Shown here: positions 34,505 to 42,879 of the stretch, piece after piece
Layout of the letters: every line of letters starts with the position of its first letter
Numbering within the stretch: position 1 is the stretch's first letter
NCBI RefSeq assembly: GCF_024349785.1
Contig: NZ_AP018817.1
Coordinates: 310,001-374,000, forward strand
Direction of reading: 5' to 3'
DNA from: Sphingomonas bisphenolicum
GTDB taxonomy: Bacteria; Pseudomonadota; Alphaproteobacteria; Sphingomonadales; Sphingomonadaceae
Length of the DNA: 64,000 nt
Made by a program: the position numbers and the translations under genes
The notes under the pieces: model-generated
What the model was told of the DNA's origin: nothing
Database searches by the model: none
What the model saw: only the letters and a program-made list of their open reading frames with translations

Positions 34505-35284
34505 ATGCGCGCCAGCCCCGTCATCCTCTGCCCCGCAATCCTCTGCCTTGCCAGCCTCGCCGCGCCGCTCGCCGCCCGGACGCCGAACCCGCCCGCGCCC
34601 GACTATGCCGCCGCAATCTCGGACGCCAAACGCCCGGCCGAGGCGAGAGCGCTGGACGAGAGCCGCAAGCCCGCCGAAACGCTCGCTTTCCTGGGGCTGA
34701 AGCGCGGCATGAAGGCGGCCGACATCATGACAGGATCGGGCTATTGGGCGGAGATCATGGCCGATGCGGTCGGTCCGACCGGCAAGGTCACCGCGTTCGA
34801 GCCGAACCAGTTCTACACCCAGCCCGAAGAACAGAAAAAATGGCAGGCGCTGGTCACGCGGCGGCCGGATGTGCAATGGGTCCGCTACCCGTTCGAGGCG
34901 TTCAGCGCGCCGGCGGACAGTTTCGACTTCACCATCATCAACCTGAGCTACCACGATCTATACTGGCAGTCGGAGAAATATGGCATCCCGCGGACCGATC
35001 CGGCCGCCTTTGTGAAGAGGCTCTATGCCGCGACGAAGCCGGGCGGGATCGTGGGCATCGTCGATCATGTCGGCGCGGCGGGCGACACGCGGGCGATCGT
35101 GGACAAAGTGCATCGGATCGACCCGGCGGTGGTGAAGGCCGATTTCATCGCCGCCGGATTCACGCTGGAGGCGGACAGCCCACTGCTCGCCAACGCGGCG
35201 GACGATCATGCCAAGCTGGTGTTCGACCCGGCGGTGCGCGGCAAGACCGACCGGTTTCTGTTCCGCTTTCGCAAGGCGGGATAA
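34505..35284 (+). CDS. Exported methyltransferase-like protein
   Basis: A 259-residue protein with a signal peptide (about residues 1-24, CLASLAAPLAARTP) and a class I methyltransferase-like fold. The SAM region is AADIMTGSGYWAEIMADAVGP (about 71-91), followed by KVTAFEPNQFY. DFTIINLSYHDLYW and KPGGIVGIVDH are the later strands. It resembles the predicted methyltransferases grouped as COG4798, several of which carry signal peptides. SAM is not known to be available in the periplasm, so real activity is doubtful. AGGAGG precedes the ATG; the frame is open to 34316. Substrate unknown. Confidence 0.82.
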   Translation: MRASPVILCPAILCLASLAAPLAARTPNPPAPDYAAAISDAKRPAEARALDESRKPAETLAFLGLKRGMKAADIMTGSGYWAEIMADAVGPTGKVTAFEPNQFYTQPEEQKKWQALVTRRPDVQWVRYPFEAFSAPADSFDFTIINLSYHDLYWQSEKYGIPRTDPAAFVKRLYAATKPGGIVGIVDHVGAAGDTRAIVDKVHRIDPAVVKADFIAAGFTLEADSPLLANAADDHAKLVFDPAVRGKTDRFLFRFRKAG

Positions 35285-35345
35285 GGCGAAGGCACCTCGC
35301 TGCGCCCGGGGCGAACGGGAAAGGCATTTGACCGCAAGCGGTGGG

Positions 35346-36050
35346 ATGACGCAGCGTCGCGACAAGTCCACCCTGGCGCCCATGGACGTCACCGATCTCG
35401 ACCGCCATGGCGCGGCGCGCCTGCCCGCTTTGCTGTCCCCCGACCAGTGCGCCGCGATCGTCGCCCTGTGGGACGATCCGCGCGCCTTTCGCAAGGAGGT
35501 GGTGATGGCGCGCCATGGCTATGGCAGCGGGCGCTATCGCTATTGCGCCTATCCGCTGCCCGATCCGGTCGCGGCGCTGCGGGACAGCCTCTATCCCGTA
35601 CTGGCGGCGCAGGCCAATCGCTGGGCGGCGATGCTGGGCACCGGCGACATCTATCCGGCGCGCCACGCCGATTTCCTGGCCCGCTGTGCGCTGGCTGGGC
35701 AGGACAAGCCGACCCCGCTGCTGCTGCGCTACGAGGCAGGCGACTGGAATGCGCTGCACCAGGATGTCTATGGCCCGCATATCTTTCCATTGCAGGTCGC
35801 GATCCTTCTGTCGCAGCCGGAGCGCGACTTTACCGGCGGCGCCTTCGTCCTGACCGAGCAGCGGCCGCGGATGCAGTCGCGTCCCGAAGTGGTGCCGCTG
35901 CGCCAGGGCGACGCGGTGATTTTCCCGGTGCGCGACCGGCCGGTGACGGGCGCGCGCGGCGTACATCGGGTGCAGATGCGGCACGGCGTCAGCCGCTTGC
36001 TGTCGGGCGTGCGCTATACGCTGGGCATCATCTTCCACGACGCGGCCTGA
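35346..36050 (+). CDS. 2OG-Fe(II) oxygenase family protein
   Basis: A 234-residue protein with the double-stranded beta-helix core of 2-oxoglutarate dioxygenases. Iron ligands are H138 and D140 in NALHQDVYG and H207 in ARGVHRVQM. R217 in VSRLLSGVRYTLGIIF is a candidate 2OG-binding residue. FTGGAFVLTEQRPRMQSRPEVVPLRQGDAVIF is a characteristic run of strands for this bacterial subgroup, whose substrate I do not know. The frame is open to 35208, overlapping the methyltransferase gene. ATG 35346 (or 35382) is chosen to avoid that and fits the domain length. Confidence 0.83.
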   Translation: MTQRRDKSTLAPMDVTDLDRHGAARLPALLSPDQCAAIVALWDDPRAFRKEVVMARHGYGSGRYRYCAYPLPDPVAALRDSLYPVLAAQANRWAAMLGTGDIYPARHADFLARCALAGQDKPTPLLLRYEAGDWNALHQDVYGPHIFPLQVAILLSQPERDFTGGAFVLTEQRPRMQSRPEVVPLRQGDAVIFPVRDRPVTGARGVHRVQMRHGVSRLLSGVRYTLGIIFHDAA

Positions 36051-36073
36051 CATTGCAGGGTCAAGACCCCGGC

Positions 36074-36089
36074 CTCAGCCCACGTTCAG
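36074..36089 (+). promoter_or_regulatory. TTCAG-type 11-bp direct repeat upstream of receptor gene
   Basis: CTCAGCCCACGTTCAG shows two xTCAG half-sites spaced 11 bp. It lies 109 bp before the receptor start codon and just upstream of the TTGCGACA repeat pair. Confidence 0.45.
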
Positions 36090-36102
36090 CCGACCCGATT
36101 AC

Positions 36103-36147
36103 ATCTTGCGACAAATATCGCTGGTCGTTGCCAGAATCTTGCGACAA
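36103..36147 (+). repeat. 12-bp direct repeat, 33-bp period, in receptor promoter
   Basis: ATCTTGCGACAA occurs at 36103-36114 and again at 36136-36147. The 33-bp spacing equals three helical turns, so a protein could bind both copies on one face. It lies 50-95 bp before the receptor start codon. Confidence 0.6.
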
Positions 36148-36197
36148 GCGGCTGCTAGGCCAGTTATCAGCTTCGGGTTTGTCTGTGGGGGTTTTTC

Positions 36198-39017
36198 GTG
36201 CGTTTTTCTGCATCCATCGTCTGTGTCGCGCTCATGGCCGGCGTCGCGCCCGGCGCCCTGATGGCGCAGGAGGAGAAGAAGGCTGCACCCCCCGTCGAAA
36301 TGGACGAGGGCGAAGAAATCGTCGTCACCGGCCAGCCGCAACGCGGATCGGTGATCGGCGACGTCCAGCCCGAACAGCAATTGTCCGCCGCCGACGTGCG
36401 CGCGCTGGGCGTCACCTCCATTTCCGAACTGATCAGCGAATTGTCGCCGCAGACCAACGGATCGCCGGTCATCCTGCTCAATGGCAAGCGCATCTCCAGC
36501 TTTTCCGAGATCCAGGACGTCCCGTCCGAAGCGGTGGCGCGGGTCGACATCCTGCCCGAACAGGTCGCCCTCTCCTATGGCTATGCGTCGACGCAGAAGG
36601 TGGTGAACATCGTCCTGCGCCAGCGCTTCCGCGCCGAAACGGCCGAAGGACGCGCGGGCACGACGACGCAGGGCGGGCGGGAAAATGGCAAGGTGGAGGC
36701 CGGGCTGCTGCGCATCCAGGGCGACAATCGCTTCACCCTGAACCTGCAATATAGCCGCGCCGCCGCGTTGCTGGAAAGCGAGCGGGGAATCACCGCCACC
36801 GCGCCGCGCCGCCCCTATGCATTGGCGGGCAATATCGTGGGCACCGGCACGGATGGCGAGATCGACCCGGCGCTGTCGGCGCTGGCGGGGCAGACCGTGA
36901 CGATAGCCAGCGTGCCGGGCAGCGCCGCGGCCACGCCGCCCACGCTTAATGATTTCGTCGCGGGCGCCAATGCCGCCAGCGTCAGCGACCTGACCCGCTA
37001 TCGCACGCTCAGCCCGGAGACGGAGAGTTTTTCCGCCAACGCCACCCTGGCCCGCGCGCTGGGCGGGGTGTCGGCGACGCTGAACGGACGGCTGGAACTG
37101 TCGGACAGCGATTCGCTTCAGGGCCTGTCGCAGGGCGCGTTCGATCTGGCGGCGGGCAGCCCCTTCTCGCCCTTCGCCAATGACGTCACCCTCTATCGCT
37201 ATCTGGCGCAGGGCGGCGCGTTGCAGCAGCAGACCAAAGGCACGACCGGCCATATCGGGCTGACCCTGAGCGGGCGGCTGGGCGGGAGCTGGCAATGGTC
37301 CTTCACCGGCAATGGCGACCTGTCGATCACCCGCACCCGCACCGATCGCGGCATAGACACCGGCGCGATCCAGACGGCGCTCGATGCCGGCGACGCCAGC
37401 GTCAATCCCTATGGCAGCTTCGCCCCCGCGCTGACCGCCACCCGCCTGACCGACCGCGCCCGCGCGGAAAGCCGGGCGGTGCAGGGTGACCTGCTGGTCA
37501 GCGGGTCGCTGTTCGACCTGCCGGCGGGCGATGTCATGACATCGATCCGGCTCGGCGCATCGGCCAATGGCTTCGAAAGCCGGTCGGTCCGGTCGGGCGT
37601 GGCAAGCGGCAATGACTATAGCCGGGAGATCGGCAGCGGGCAGATCAGCGTCGACCTGCCGCTGACCAGCCGGTCGAAGGGCGTGCTGGGCGCGGTGGGC
37701 GACATCGGCGTCAATTTCAACGCCGCGGCGCAACGCTATTCGGACTTCGGCGCGCTCTCGACGCTGGGCTATGGCCTGCGCTGGGAGCCGGTCAAGGCGG
37801 TGCAATTCTTGCTGTCCGCCAATCAGGATCGCGCCGCGCCCACCGGCACGCAGATCACCGATCCGCAGATCGTGACGCCCAACGTGTCGGTGTTCGACTA
37901 TGCGACCGGGCAGACGGTGTTCGTGTCCCAACTGTCGGGCGGCAACGCCAGCCTGCGCGAAAGCGTGCGCGACCAGTTTCGCCTGAGCGCCCGGATCAAG
38001 CCGTTCGAAAAGCCCAATCTGACGCTGACCGCCACTTATCTCAACAGCCGCACCAGCAACCCGATCGCCGCTTTCCCCACGCCCACCCCGGCGCTGGAGG
38101 CGGCCTATCCGCAGCGCTTCGTGCGCGACGCCGACGGCAACCTGCTCCAGATCGACGCGCGGCCGATCAACTTCCTGTCGTCGCAGAGCGAGCAGTTGCG
38201 CTGGGGCTTCGACCTGTCGATCCCGATCAAGTCGCATGTGCAGAAGCTGGTGGAAGCCTGGCGCGCATCGGGCGGCAAGCCGGAAGACCGGCCGCCCGAA
38301 TTGCAGGCATTGTTCGGCAATCGCGGCCCCCGCGGCGAAGGCGGTCCGCCGCCCGGTGGCGGTGACGGCGGCGATCGGCGGCGCGGCGATGGCGGCGCAG
38401 GGCCGGGCGCCGGCGGGCCGGGCGGTGGCGGCGGTGGACCGCGTGGCGGCGGCTTTGGCGGCGGTGGGCGCGGGGGCGGCCAGGGCGGCGGGCGAATGAC
38501 GTTCAGCCTCTATCACACCTGGCACCTGACCGAGAGCATCGCCATCGCGCCGGGCGTGCCGCAACTGAATCTGCTGGACGGCGACGCCACCGGATCGTCG
38601 GGCGGCCAGCCGCGGCATGAGATAGAGGCGCGGGTCGGCTATATGAACAATGGCATCGGCGCGCGGCTGGGCATCGACTGGGAAAGCGGCACCCATGTCG
38701 ATGGCGCGCTGACGGGTACGGCGGGCGGCAGTTCGCGCCTGAACTTCGGCAGCCTCGCCACCGCGAACCTGCGCCTGTTCGCCAATCTGGGGCAGGTGCA
38801 GGGGCTGGAGCGCAAGATCCCCTTCCTGCGCGGGGCGCGGATATCGTTCAACATCGACAATATCTTCAACCAGCGCCGCGAAGTCACCGATGCGACCGGG
38901 GCGACGCCGCTGCGCTATCAGCCGGGCTATCTCGACCCGCTGGGCCGGACCGTGTCGATCAGCTTCCGCAAACTCTTCTTCCCCAATTTCGCGGCGGGCA
39001 ACCGGCCACGTAGTTAA
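36198..39017 (+). CDS. TonB-dependent receptor-like outer-membrane protein with Gly-rich insert
   Basis: A 939-residue outer-membrane receptor. Signal peptide 1-23 (cleavage after LMA). A likely TonB box EEIVVTG lies at about 39-45. The plug (about 50-145) has the usual VILLNGKRISSFSEIQDVPSEAVARVDILP strand pattern. The beta-barrel follows to a C-terminal region with NIDNIFNQRREV and FRKLFFP. An unusual Gly/Pro/Arg-rich low-complexity stretch fills about residues 708-768, inside the barrel and probably in a loop. No ligand gene is next to it, so its substrate is unknown. TonB/ExbB/ExbD are encoded at 2-4.5 kb. Confidence 0.87.
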   Translation: MRFSASIVCVALMAGVAPGALMAQEEKKAAPPVEMDEGEEIVVTGQPQRGSVIGDVQPEQQLSAADVRALGVTSISELISELSPQTNGSPVILLNGKRISSFSEIQDVPSEAVARVDILPEQVALSYGYASTQKVVNIVLRQRFRAETAEGRAGTTTQGGRENGKVEAGLLRIQGDNRFTLNLQYSRAAALLESERGITATAPRRPYALAGNIVGTGTDGEIDPALSALAGQTVTIASVPGSAAATPPTLNDFVAGANAASVSDLTRYRTLSPETESFSANATLARALGGVSATLNGRLELSDSDSLQGLSQGAFDLAAGSPFSPFANDVTLYRYLAQGGALQQQTKGTTGHIGLTLSGRLGGSWQWSFTGNGDLSITRTRTDRGIDTGAIQTALDAGDASVNPYGSFAPALTATRLTDRARAESRAVQGDLLVSGSLFDLPAGDVMTSIRLGASANGFESRSVRSGVASGNDYSREIGSGQISVDLPLTSRSKGVLGAVGDIGVNFNAAAQRYSDFGALSTLGYGLRWEPVKAVQFLLSANQDRAAPTGTQITDPQIVTPNVSVFDYATGQTVFVSQLSGGNASLRESVRDQFRLSARIKPFEKPNLTLTATYLNSRTSNPIAAFPTPTPALEAAYPQRFVRDADGNLLQIDARPINFLSSQSEQLRWGFDLSIPIKSHVQKLVEAWRASGGKPEDRPPELQALFGNRGPRGEGGPPPGGGDGGDRRRGDGGAGPGAGGPGGGGGGPRGGGFGGGGRGGGQGGGRMTFSLYHTWHLTESIAIAPGVPQLNLLDGDATGSSGGQPRHEIEARVGYMNNGIGARLGIDWESGTHVDGALTGTAGGSSRLNFGSLATANLRLFANLGQVQGLERKIPFLRGARISFNIDNIFNQRREVTDATGATPLRYQPGYLDPLGRTVSISFRKLFFPNFAAGNRPRS

Positions 39018-39094
39018 ACCCGTATTAGGGACATTAAAGGCTTTCGTTCCTCGGCCGTTATGAGGACGTGTAACGGTTTGGGGAGACGCCTGTG

Positions 39095-39523
39095 ATGAAG
39101 CCCGTCAGAATAGTGGTGGTCGACGATTCGCTCACCATCCGCGCAATGATCGAAACGCTGCTGGAGCGCGACCGGCGGATCGAAGTGGTCGGCATCGCCC
39201 GCAATGGCGAAGAAGCGATCGACATGATCCGGCTGGAAAAGCCCGATGTCGTGACGCTGGACATCGCCATGCCGGGCAAGGATGGTCTGGCGATATTGGA
39301 CGAGATCATGGACATGGAGCCATGCCCGGTGATCATGCTGTCCAGCCTGATGCGCGACGGCGCGCCGATCGTCGCCGAAGCGATGGACCGGGGCGCGGCG
39401 GCCTGTTTCAACAAGGCGATGATCGTGCGCGAGGCGACCCGCTTCATCGGCCTGATCCGCGATCTGGGCCGTGGGCTGGTCGTGGCGGATACCGCAATGG
39501 AGCCGGTGGCGATCGCCGCCTGA
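39095..39523 (+). CDS. Single-domain response regulator (CheB-receiver type)
   Basis: A 142-residue stand-alone receiver domain. The acidic pair is in VVVDDSLTIR (about residues 8-17). The phospho-Asp lies in VVTLDIAMPGKDGL (about 55), followed by MLSSLMRDGAP and the conserved Lys in CFNKAMI. LDIAMPGKDGL and the SSL segment are closest to the receiver half of chemotaxis methylesterase CheB, but no methylesterase domain follows. GTG at 39092 precedes ATG 39095; GGGGAGA favours the ATG. No kinase or chemotaxis gene lies nearby. It may act as a phosphate sink or a CheY-like effector. Confidence 0.88.
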   Translation: MKPVRIVVVDDSLTIRAMIETLLERDRRIEVVGIARNGEEAIDMIRLEKPDVVTLDIAMPGKDGLAILDEIMDMEPCPVIMLSSLMRDGAPIVAEAMDRGAAACFNKAMIVREATRFIGLIRDLGRGLVVADTAMEPVAIAA

Positions 39524-39545
39524 TCGCTGGATAATGGCGGGACGG

Positions 39546-39580
39546 AAAAAAACGAGGCAGGCGACTGCCTCGCTTTTTTG
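39546..39580. terminator. Bidirectional Rho-independent terminator
   Basis: A perfect 8-bp stem CGAGGCAG/CTGCCTCG with a GCGA tetraloop, A7 on the left and a six-T run on the right. It serves the response regulator (+) and probably the secreted protein gene on the other strand. Confidence 0.88.
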
Positions 39581-39656
39581 CGTTTGGGACATCCGCTGTC
39601 GACCCATTTTCGGACGGCAGAAAGGCTTTTCGCGATCCACACAACCGGACACAAAA

Positions 39657-40079
39657 TTAGTCAGCGCGGCACGGGAATCTGTTAATCTCGTCGCGAAGAC
39701 CGAGCCGTTCGGCATCCGCGAAATCGATGCACACTCCATTCGTTACTGACCCTGTCCACACGATTTTTGGCTCGCCTTTCAAAGGTTCAATGACGAGATA
39801 GTATCTCCCGCCTGTTCGCGGACGCGCTGAAGCTTGTATCAAATAGACCGTAGATTTGGTCTTTGGTCCTGCAAGCAACCGGTTTACCTTGAAGGTAATA
39901 CGAAACGATCCATCGATGATGATTTGGCAATCCGCATCGAGACATATCCGAGGAGTATTTGGCATCTCCGAAACATCTTCAACGTGAGCGAGAGTGGCCC
40001 TAACCAACGATCCAGCAGGTTGAGCTAATGCAGGTGTCGCTAGGCAAGCGACAGCGATTGCAAGACAGGTTTTTCGCAC
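39657..40079 (-). CDS. Small exported hypothetical protein, lower GC
   Basis: A 140-residue exported protein of unknown function. Residues 1-19 form a signal peptide (MRKTCLAIAVACLATPALA). The mature part is beta-rich (IIIDGSFRITFKVNRLLAG, STVYLIQASARPRTGGRYYLVI) and has four Cys (about 46, 51, 117, 137) that could form two disulfides. Codon use is clearly less GC-biased than in neighbours, suggesting a later arrival or relaxed selection. It ends at a shared bidirectional terminator and follows the GGDEF-EAL-PilZ gene on the same strand by about 90 bp. Confidence 0.7.
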   Translation of the reverse strand: MRKTCLAIAVACLATPALAQPAGSLVRATLAHVEDVSEMPNTPRICLDADCQIIIDGSFRITFKVNRLLAGPKTKSTVYLIQASARPRTGGRYYLVIEPLKGEPKIVWTGSVTNGVCIDFADAERLGLRDEINRFPCRAD

Positions 40080-40169
40080 GCGGCCCCCGACGTCAAATTC
40101 TTCTCGAACGTCCGCTTTTTAGCGCAACTGCGCAAGGCCAGACAGCCGGCTTCCCACCGCCACCCAACC

Positions 40170-42782
40170 TCACCCCGCCATCGACCTGGGCGCGTTGCGC
40201 AGGGTGCTGATGTCGACCGATCCGGCGAACTCCACGCCCATCCGGTCGTCCTTCGACCAGCGCGCGGTCGCGTTGACGAACTGGTTTTCGGCCAGCTCGA
40301 TCGCGAACAATGTGCCTTCGGGCACGTTCCACAATCCCTCGATCAGCGCGCCGGTGGCGGAGATGTTGCGGACGCGGCCGGTATAGATATGGCCGTCATG
40401 ATGGATCGCGATCGTGCGCAGCATCGTCTTGCGTTCCGGGCGGCTGGACTGGAAGCCGTTGGCGCTGGCCGCGGTGCCCATGCTGCGCTGGCCTGCCAGC
40501 ACGTCCGCGGCGGGCATCGGCTTGCCGTAGATATAGCCCTGGATATGGCTGCAGCCAAGCTGGCGGATCAGCGCCAGTTCGTCCTGCGTTTCCGCGCCTT
40601 CCGCCGTGGTGTCCATGCCCAGCGCTTCGGCCAGGCTGACGATCGCCTTGATGATCGCGCTGTTGCGGCTGCCCTTGGTCGCGGCGCCGCGCACGAAGCT
40701 CTGGTCGATCTTGATCTTGTCGAACGGCGCCTTCTTCAGATAGCCAAGCGAACTATAGCCGGTGCCGAAATCGTCGAGCGCCAGCCGCACGCCGATCGCT
40801 TTCAGGCGCGTGAACATCGCGTCGGTGCCGTCGTCGTCGTTCAGGAATACGCTTTCGGTGATTTCCAGCTCCAGCCGTTCGGGCGCGAGCTGCGCGCCCG
40901 CGAGCGCGTTCATCACCGTGGACGGGAAGCCGGGATTGGCGAACTGGCTGGGCGAGACGTTGACGGCGACGCGGATGCCGTCCTGCCAGTCGGCGGCGTC
41001 GCGGCAGGCGGTATGCATCACCCATTCGCCGATCTGGCCGATCAGCCCGCTATCCTCGGCGATCGGAATGAACAGGGTGGGAGAAATCGGCCCGCGCACC
41101 GGATGGTTCCAGCGCAGCAGCGCTTCGTAACCGGTGATCTGCTCGGTCTTGGACGACACCACCGGCTGATAGACCAGATGCAGGCCGTCGGCGGCGAGCG
41201 CGCGGCGCAGATCTTCCTCCAGCGCGCGGCGATCCTCCGCATCGGCATGCATGTCGGACGAATAGAAGCGATGGACGCCGCGGCCATTGCCCTTGGCGGC
41301 GTAGAGGGCGAGGTCGGCATTGCGGATCAGCGCGTCGGCGGTGACGCCGTCCTGCGGGCAACAGCTGATGCCGATCGACACGCCGATGACCACAGCGGTC
41401 CCTTCGATCATATAGGGCTGCGAGATCGACGCGATGATCGCCTGCGCCAGCTGGGCCAGCGCGGCCTGATCGTGGCGGCCGGGCAGCAGCAGCTTGAATT
41501 CGTCGCCGCCCTGGCGCCCGACCAGCCCCTTGTCGCCGACCACGCGCTGCAACCGCTGGCTGACCTGGCGCAGCAGCGTGTCGCCGGCGGGGTGGCCGAG
41601 CGTGTCGTTGACGATCTTGAACCGGTCGAGGTCCAGCATCATCAGCGCGCATTCGCCCGGCTTGCCGTGGCGGGCGGCCACCGCCTGCTCCAGCGAGCTG
41701 AGCATCTGGATGCGATTGGCCAGGCCCGTGAGCGAATCGAACTGGGCCAGGCGCGTCACTTCCGCTTGGCTGCGGCGCATTTCGGTGAGATCGGTGCCCG
41801 ACCCGCGAAAGCCGTGAAACTGGCCATATTCATTGAAGACCGGCTGGCCGGAAATCGACCACCACCGTTCTTCCTTCGCCAGCGCCGCGCAGACCGCCAG
41901 ATCGGAAAAGCCGGTGCGAGCGGACAGGTGAAAACCCAGCGTGCGTTCGCCATCGCCCTGCTTCTTGTCGCCGGGGCGGATGATCTCCGTGATCGGCCGT
42001 CCGATCAGCCCGTCGCCGGGCGCATCCAGCGTCTGCGCCAGGGCGTCGCTGATATAGGTGAGGCAACCCGTCCGGTCGGTTTCCCAGAACCAGCCGCGCC
42101 CGGTGCGTTCATGTTCCTGCAAGAGCCGGTCGGAGCGTTGCGCGCGCAGATCCTGGCTGTGGCGGACAATCGCCCGGTCGCGATCCGCAGTCGCCTGACG
42201 CACCGTCGCCAGCAGCATCACCAGCACGCAACTGAACAGCAGCCCGACCTGCGCCATGCCGGTCTTTTCCACCACCGACACCAGCAGCGCGCCGAGAAAA
42301 TAGCTGATCCCCAGTAGTCGACGGTCGCCGAAGATGCACACCGCCAGCAGCGCCACCGCCAGTTCCGGCACCGCCGCCAGAAACAGCGCGTCGGTCGCCG
42401 CCTTGGCTTCATAGCCCAGCCACAGGCTGAAGGTCAGGCCCGACAGGAACACCATCGGCAGCATCATCCAGTTCTGGACATGCGGCATCTGGCGCTGAAA
42501 CCAGGACCGGCGCGGCGCGAGCATCAGGGCGCCGTCGATGGCCAACATGGCGACCATCAGGCCCACTTGCGCGATATCGCCGGAATAGAAGGGCAGGTTG
42601 AGCAGCGCGACGACGCAGATCTTGGCCAGCAGGATCAGCGGCCACAGCCGCGCGATGTGGATGAAGGCGCCGGAAATCCAGGACGCCGACACTTCGGTCC
42701 CGCTTTCCGACAGGCCGAGTGCGACCATCAGCGTCATCGGGCGGGACGGGTTATCGGTCAGGGATGCGCGGAGCGGGGACAT
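40170..42782 (-). CDS. Membrane GGDEF-EAL-PilZ cyclic-di-GMP protein
   Basis: About 870 residues. Several membrane helices fill the first 210 residues. A PAS domain (about 220-335), GGDEF domain (about 340-505), EAL domain (about 515-765) and C-terminal PilZ domain (about 780-865) follow. The cyclase site reads GGDEF and lacks the RxxD I-site. The phosphodiesterase site keeps YEALLRW, NVSPSQF, ELEITES, DDFGTGYSS, KIDQSFV and AEGAET, so both activities look possible. PilZ shows RPERK and NISATGALIEG. The start is uncertain: ATG 42845 and 42737 are alternatives and none has a good ribosome site. It follows dnaN on the same strand. Confidence 0.93.
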   Translation of the reverse strand: MSPLRASLTDNPSRPMTLMVALGLSESGTEVSASWISGAFIHIARLWPLILLAKICVVALLNLPFYSGDIAQVGLMVAMLAIDGALMLAPRRSWFQRQMPHVQNWMMLPMVFLSGLTFSLWLGYEAKAATDALFLAAVPELAVALLAVCIFGDRRLLGISYFLGALLVSVVEKTGMAQVGLLFSCVLVMLLATVRQATADRDRAIVRHSQDLRAQRSDRLLQEHERTGRGWFWETDRTGCLTYISDALAQTLDAPGDGLIGRPITEIIRPGDKKQGDGERTLGFHLSARTGFSDLAVCAALAKEERWWSISGQPVFNEYGQFHGFRGSGTDLTEMRRSQAEVTRLAQFDSLTGLANRIQMLSSLEQAVAARHGKPGECALMMLDLDRFKIVNDTLGHPAGDTLLRQVSQRLQRVVGDKGLVGRQGGDEFKLLLPGRHDQAALAQLAQAIIASISQPYMIEGTAVVIGVSIGISCCPQDGVTADALIRNADLALYAAKGNGRGVHRFYSSDMHADAEDRRALEEDLRRALAADGLHLVYQPVVSSKTEQITGYEALLRWNHPVRGPISPTLFIPIAEDSGLIGQIGEWVMHTACRDAADWQDGIRVAVNVSPSQFANPGFPSTVMNALAGAQLAPERLELEITESVFLNDDDGTDAMFTRLKAIGVRLALDDFGTGYSSLGYLKKAPFDKIKIDQSFVRGAATKGSRNSAIIKAIVSLAEALGMDTTAEGAETQDELALIRQLGCSHIQGYIYGKPMPAADVLAGQRSMGTAASANGFQSSRPERKTMLRTIAIHHDGHIYTGRVRNISATGALIEGLWNVPEGTLFAIELAENQFVNATARWSKDDRMGVEFAGSVDISTLRNAPRSMAG

Positions 42783-42848
42783 GCGCCATTTGGTAACGCA
42801 AACTCCTTGCCAGAGAATTACTGCTGGCGGGTCATGACGATCCATAAT

Positions 42849-42869
42849 GGTGCAGGTCGAACCTGCACC
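42849..42869 (-). terminator. Hairpin downstream of dnaN
   Basis: A 9-bp perfect stem GGTGCAGGT/ACCTGCACC with a 3-nt loop lies 10 bp past the dnaN stop. No T-tract follows. It probably weakens read-through into the GGDEF-EAL-PilZ gene, and it makes the ATG at 42845 an unlikely start for that gene. Confidence 0.5.
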
Positions 42870-42879
42870 AAAGGGAAGG

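Noticed and set aside
36099..38696. An 865-codon minus-strand frame opposite the receptor gene
   Set aside because: Shadow of the receptor; composition of Arg/Ala/Gln type and no motifs.
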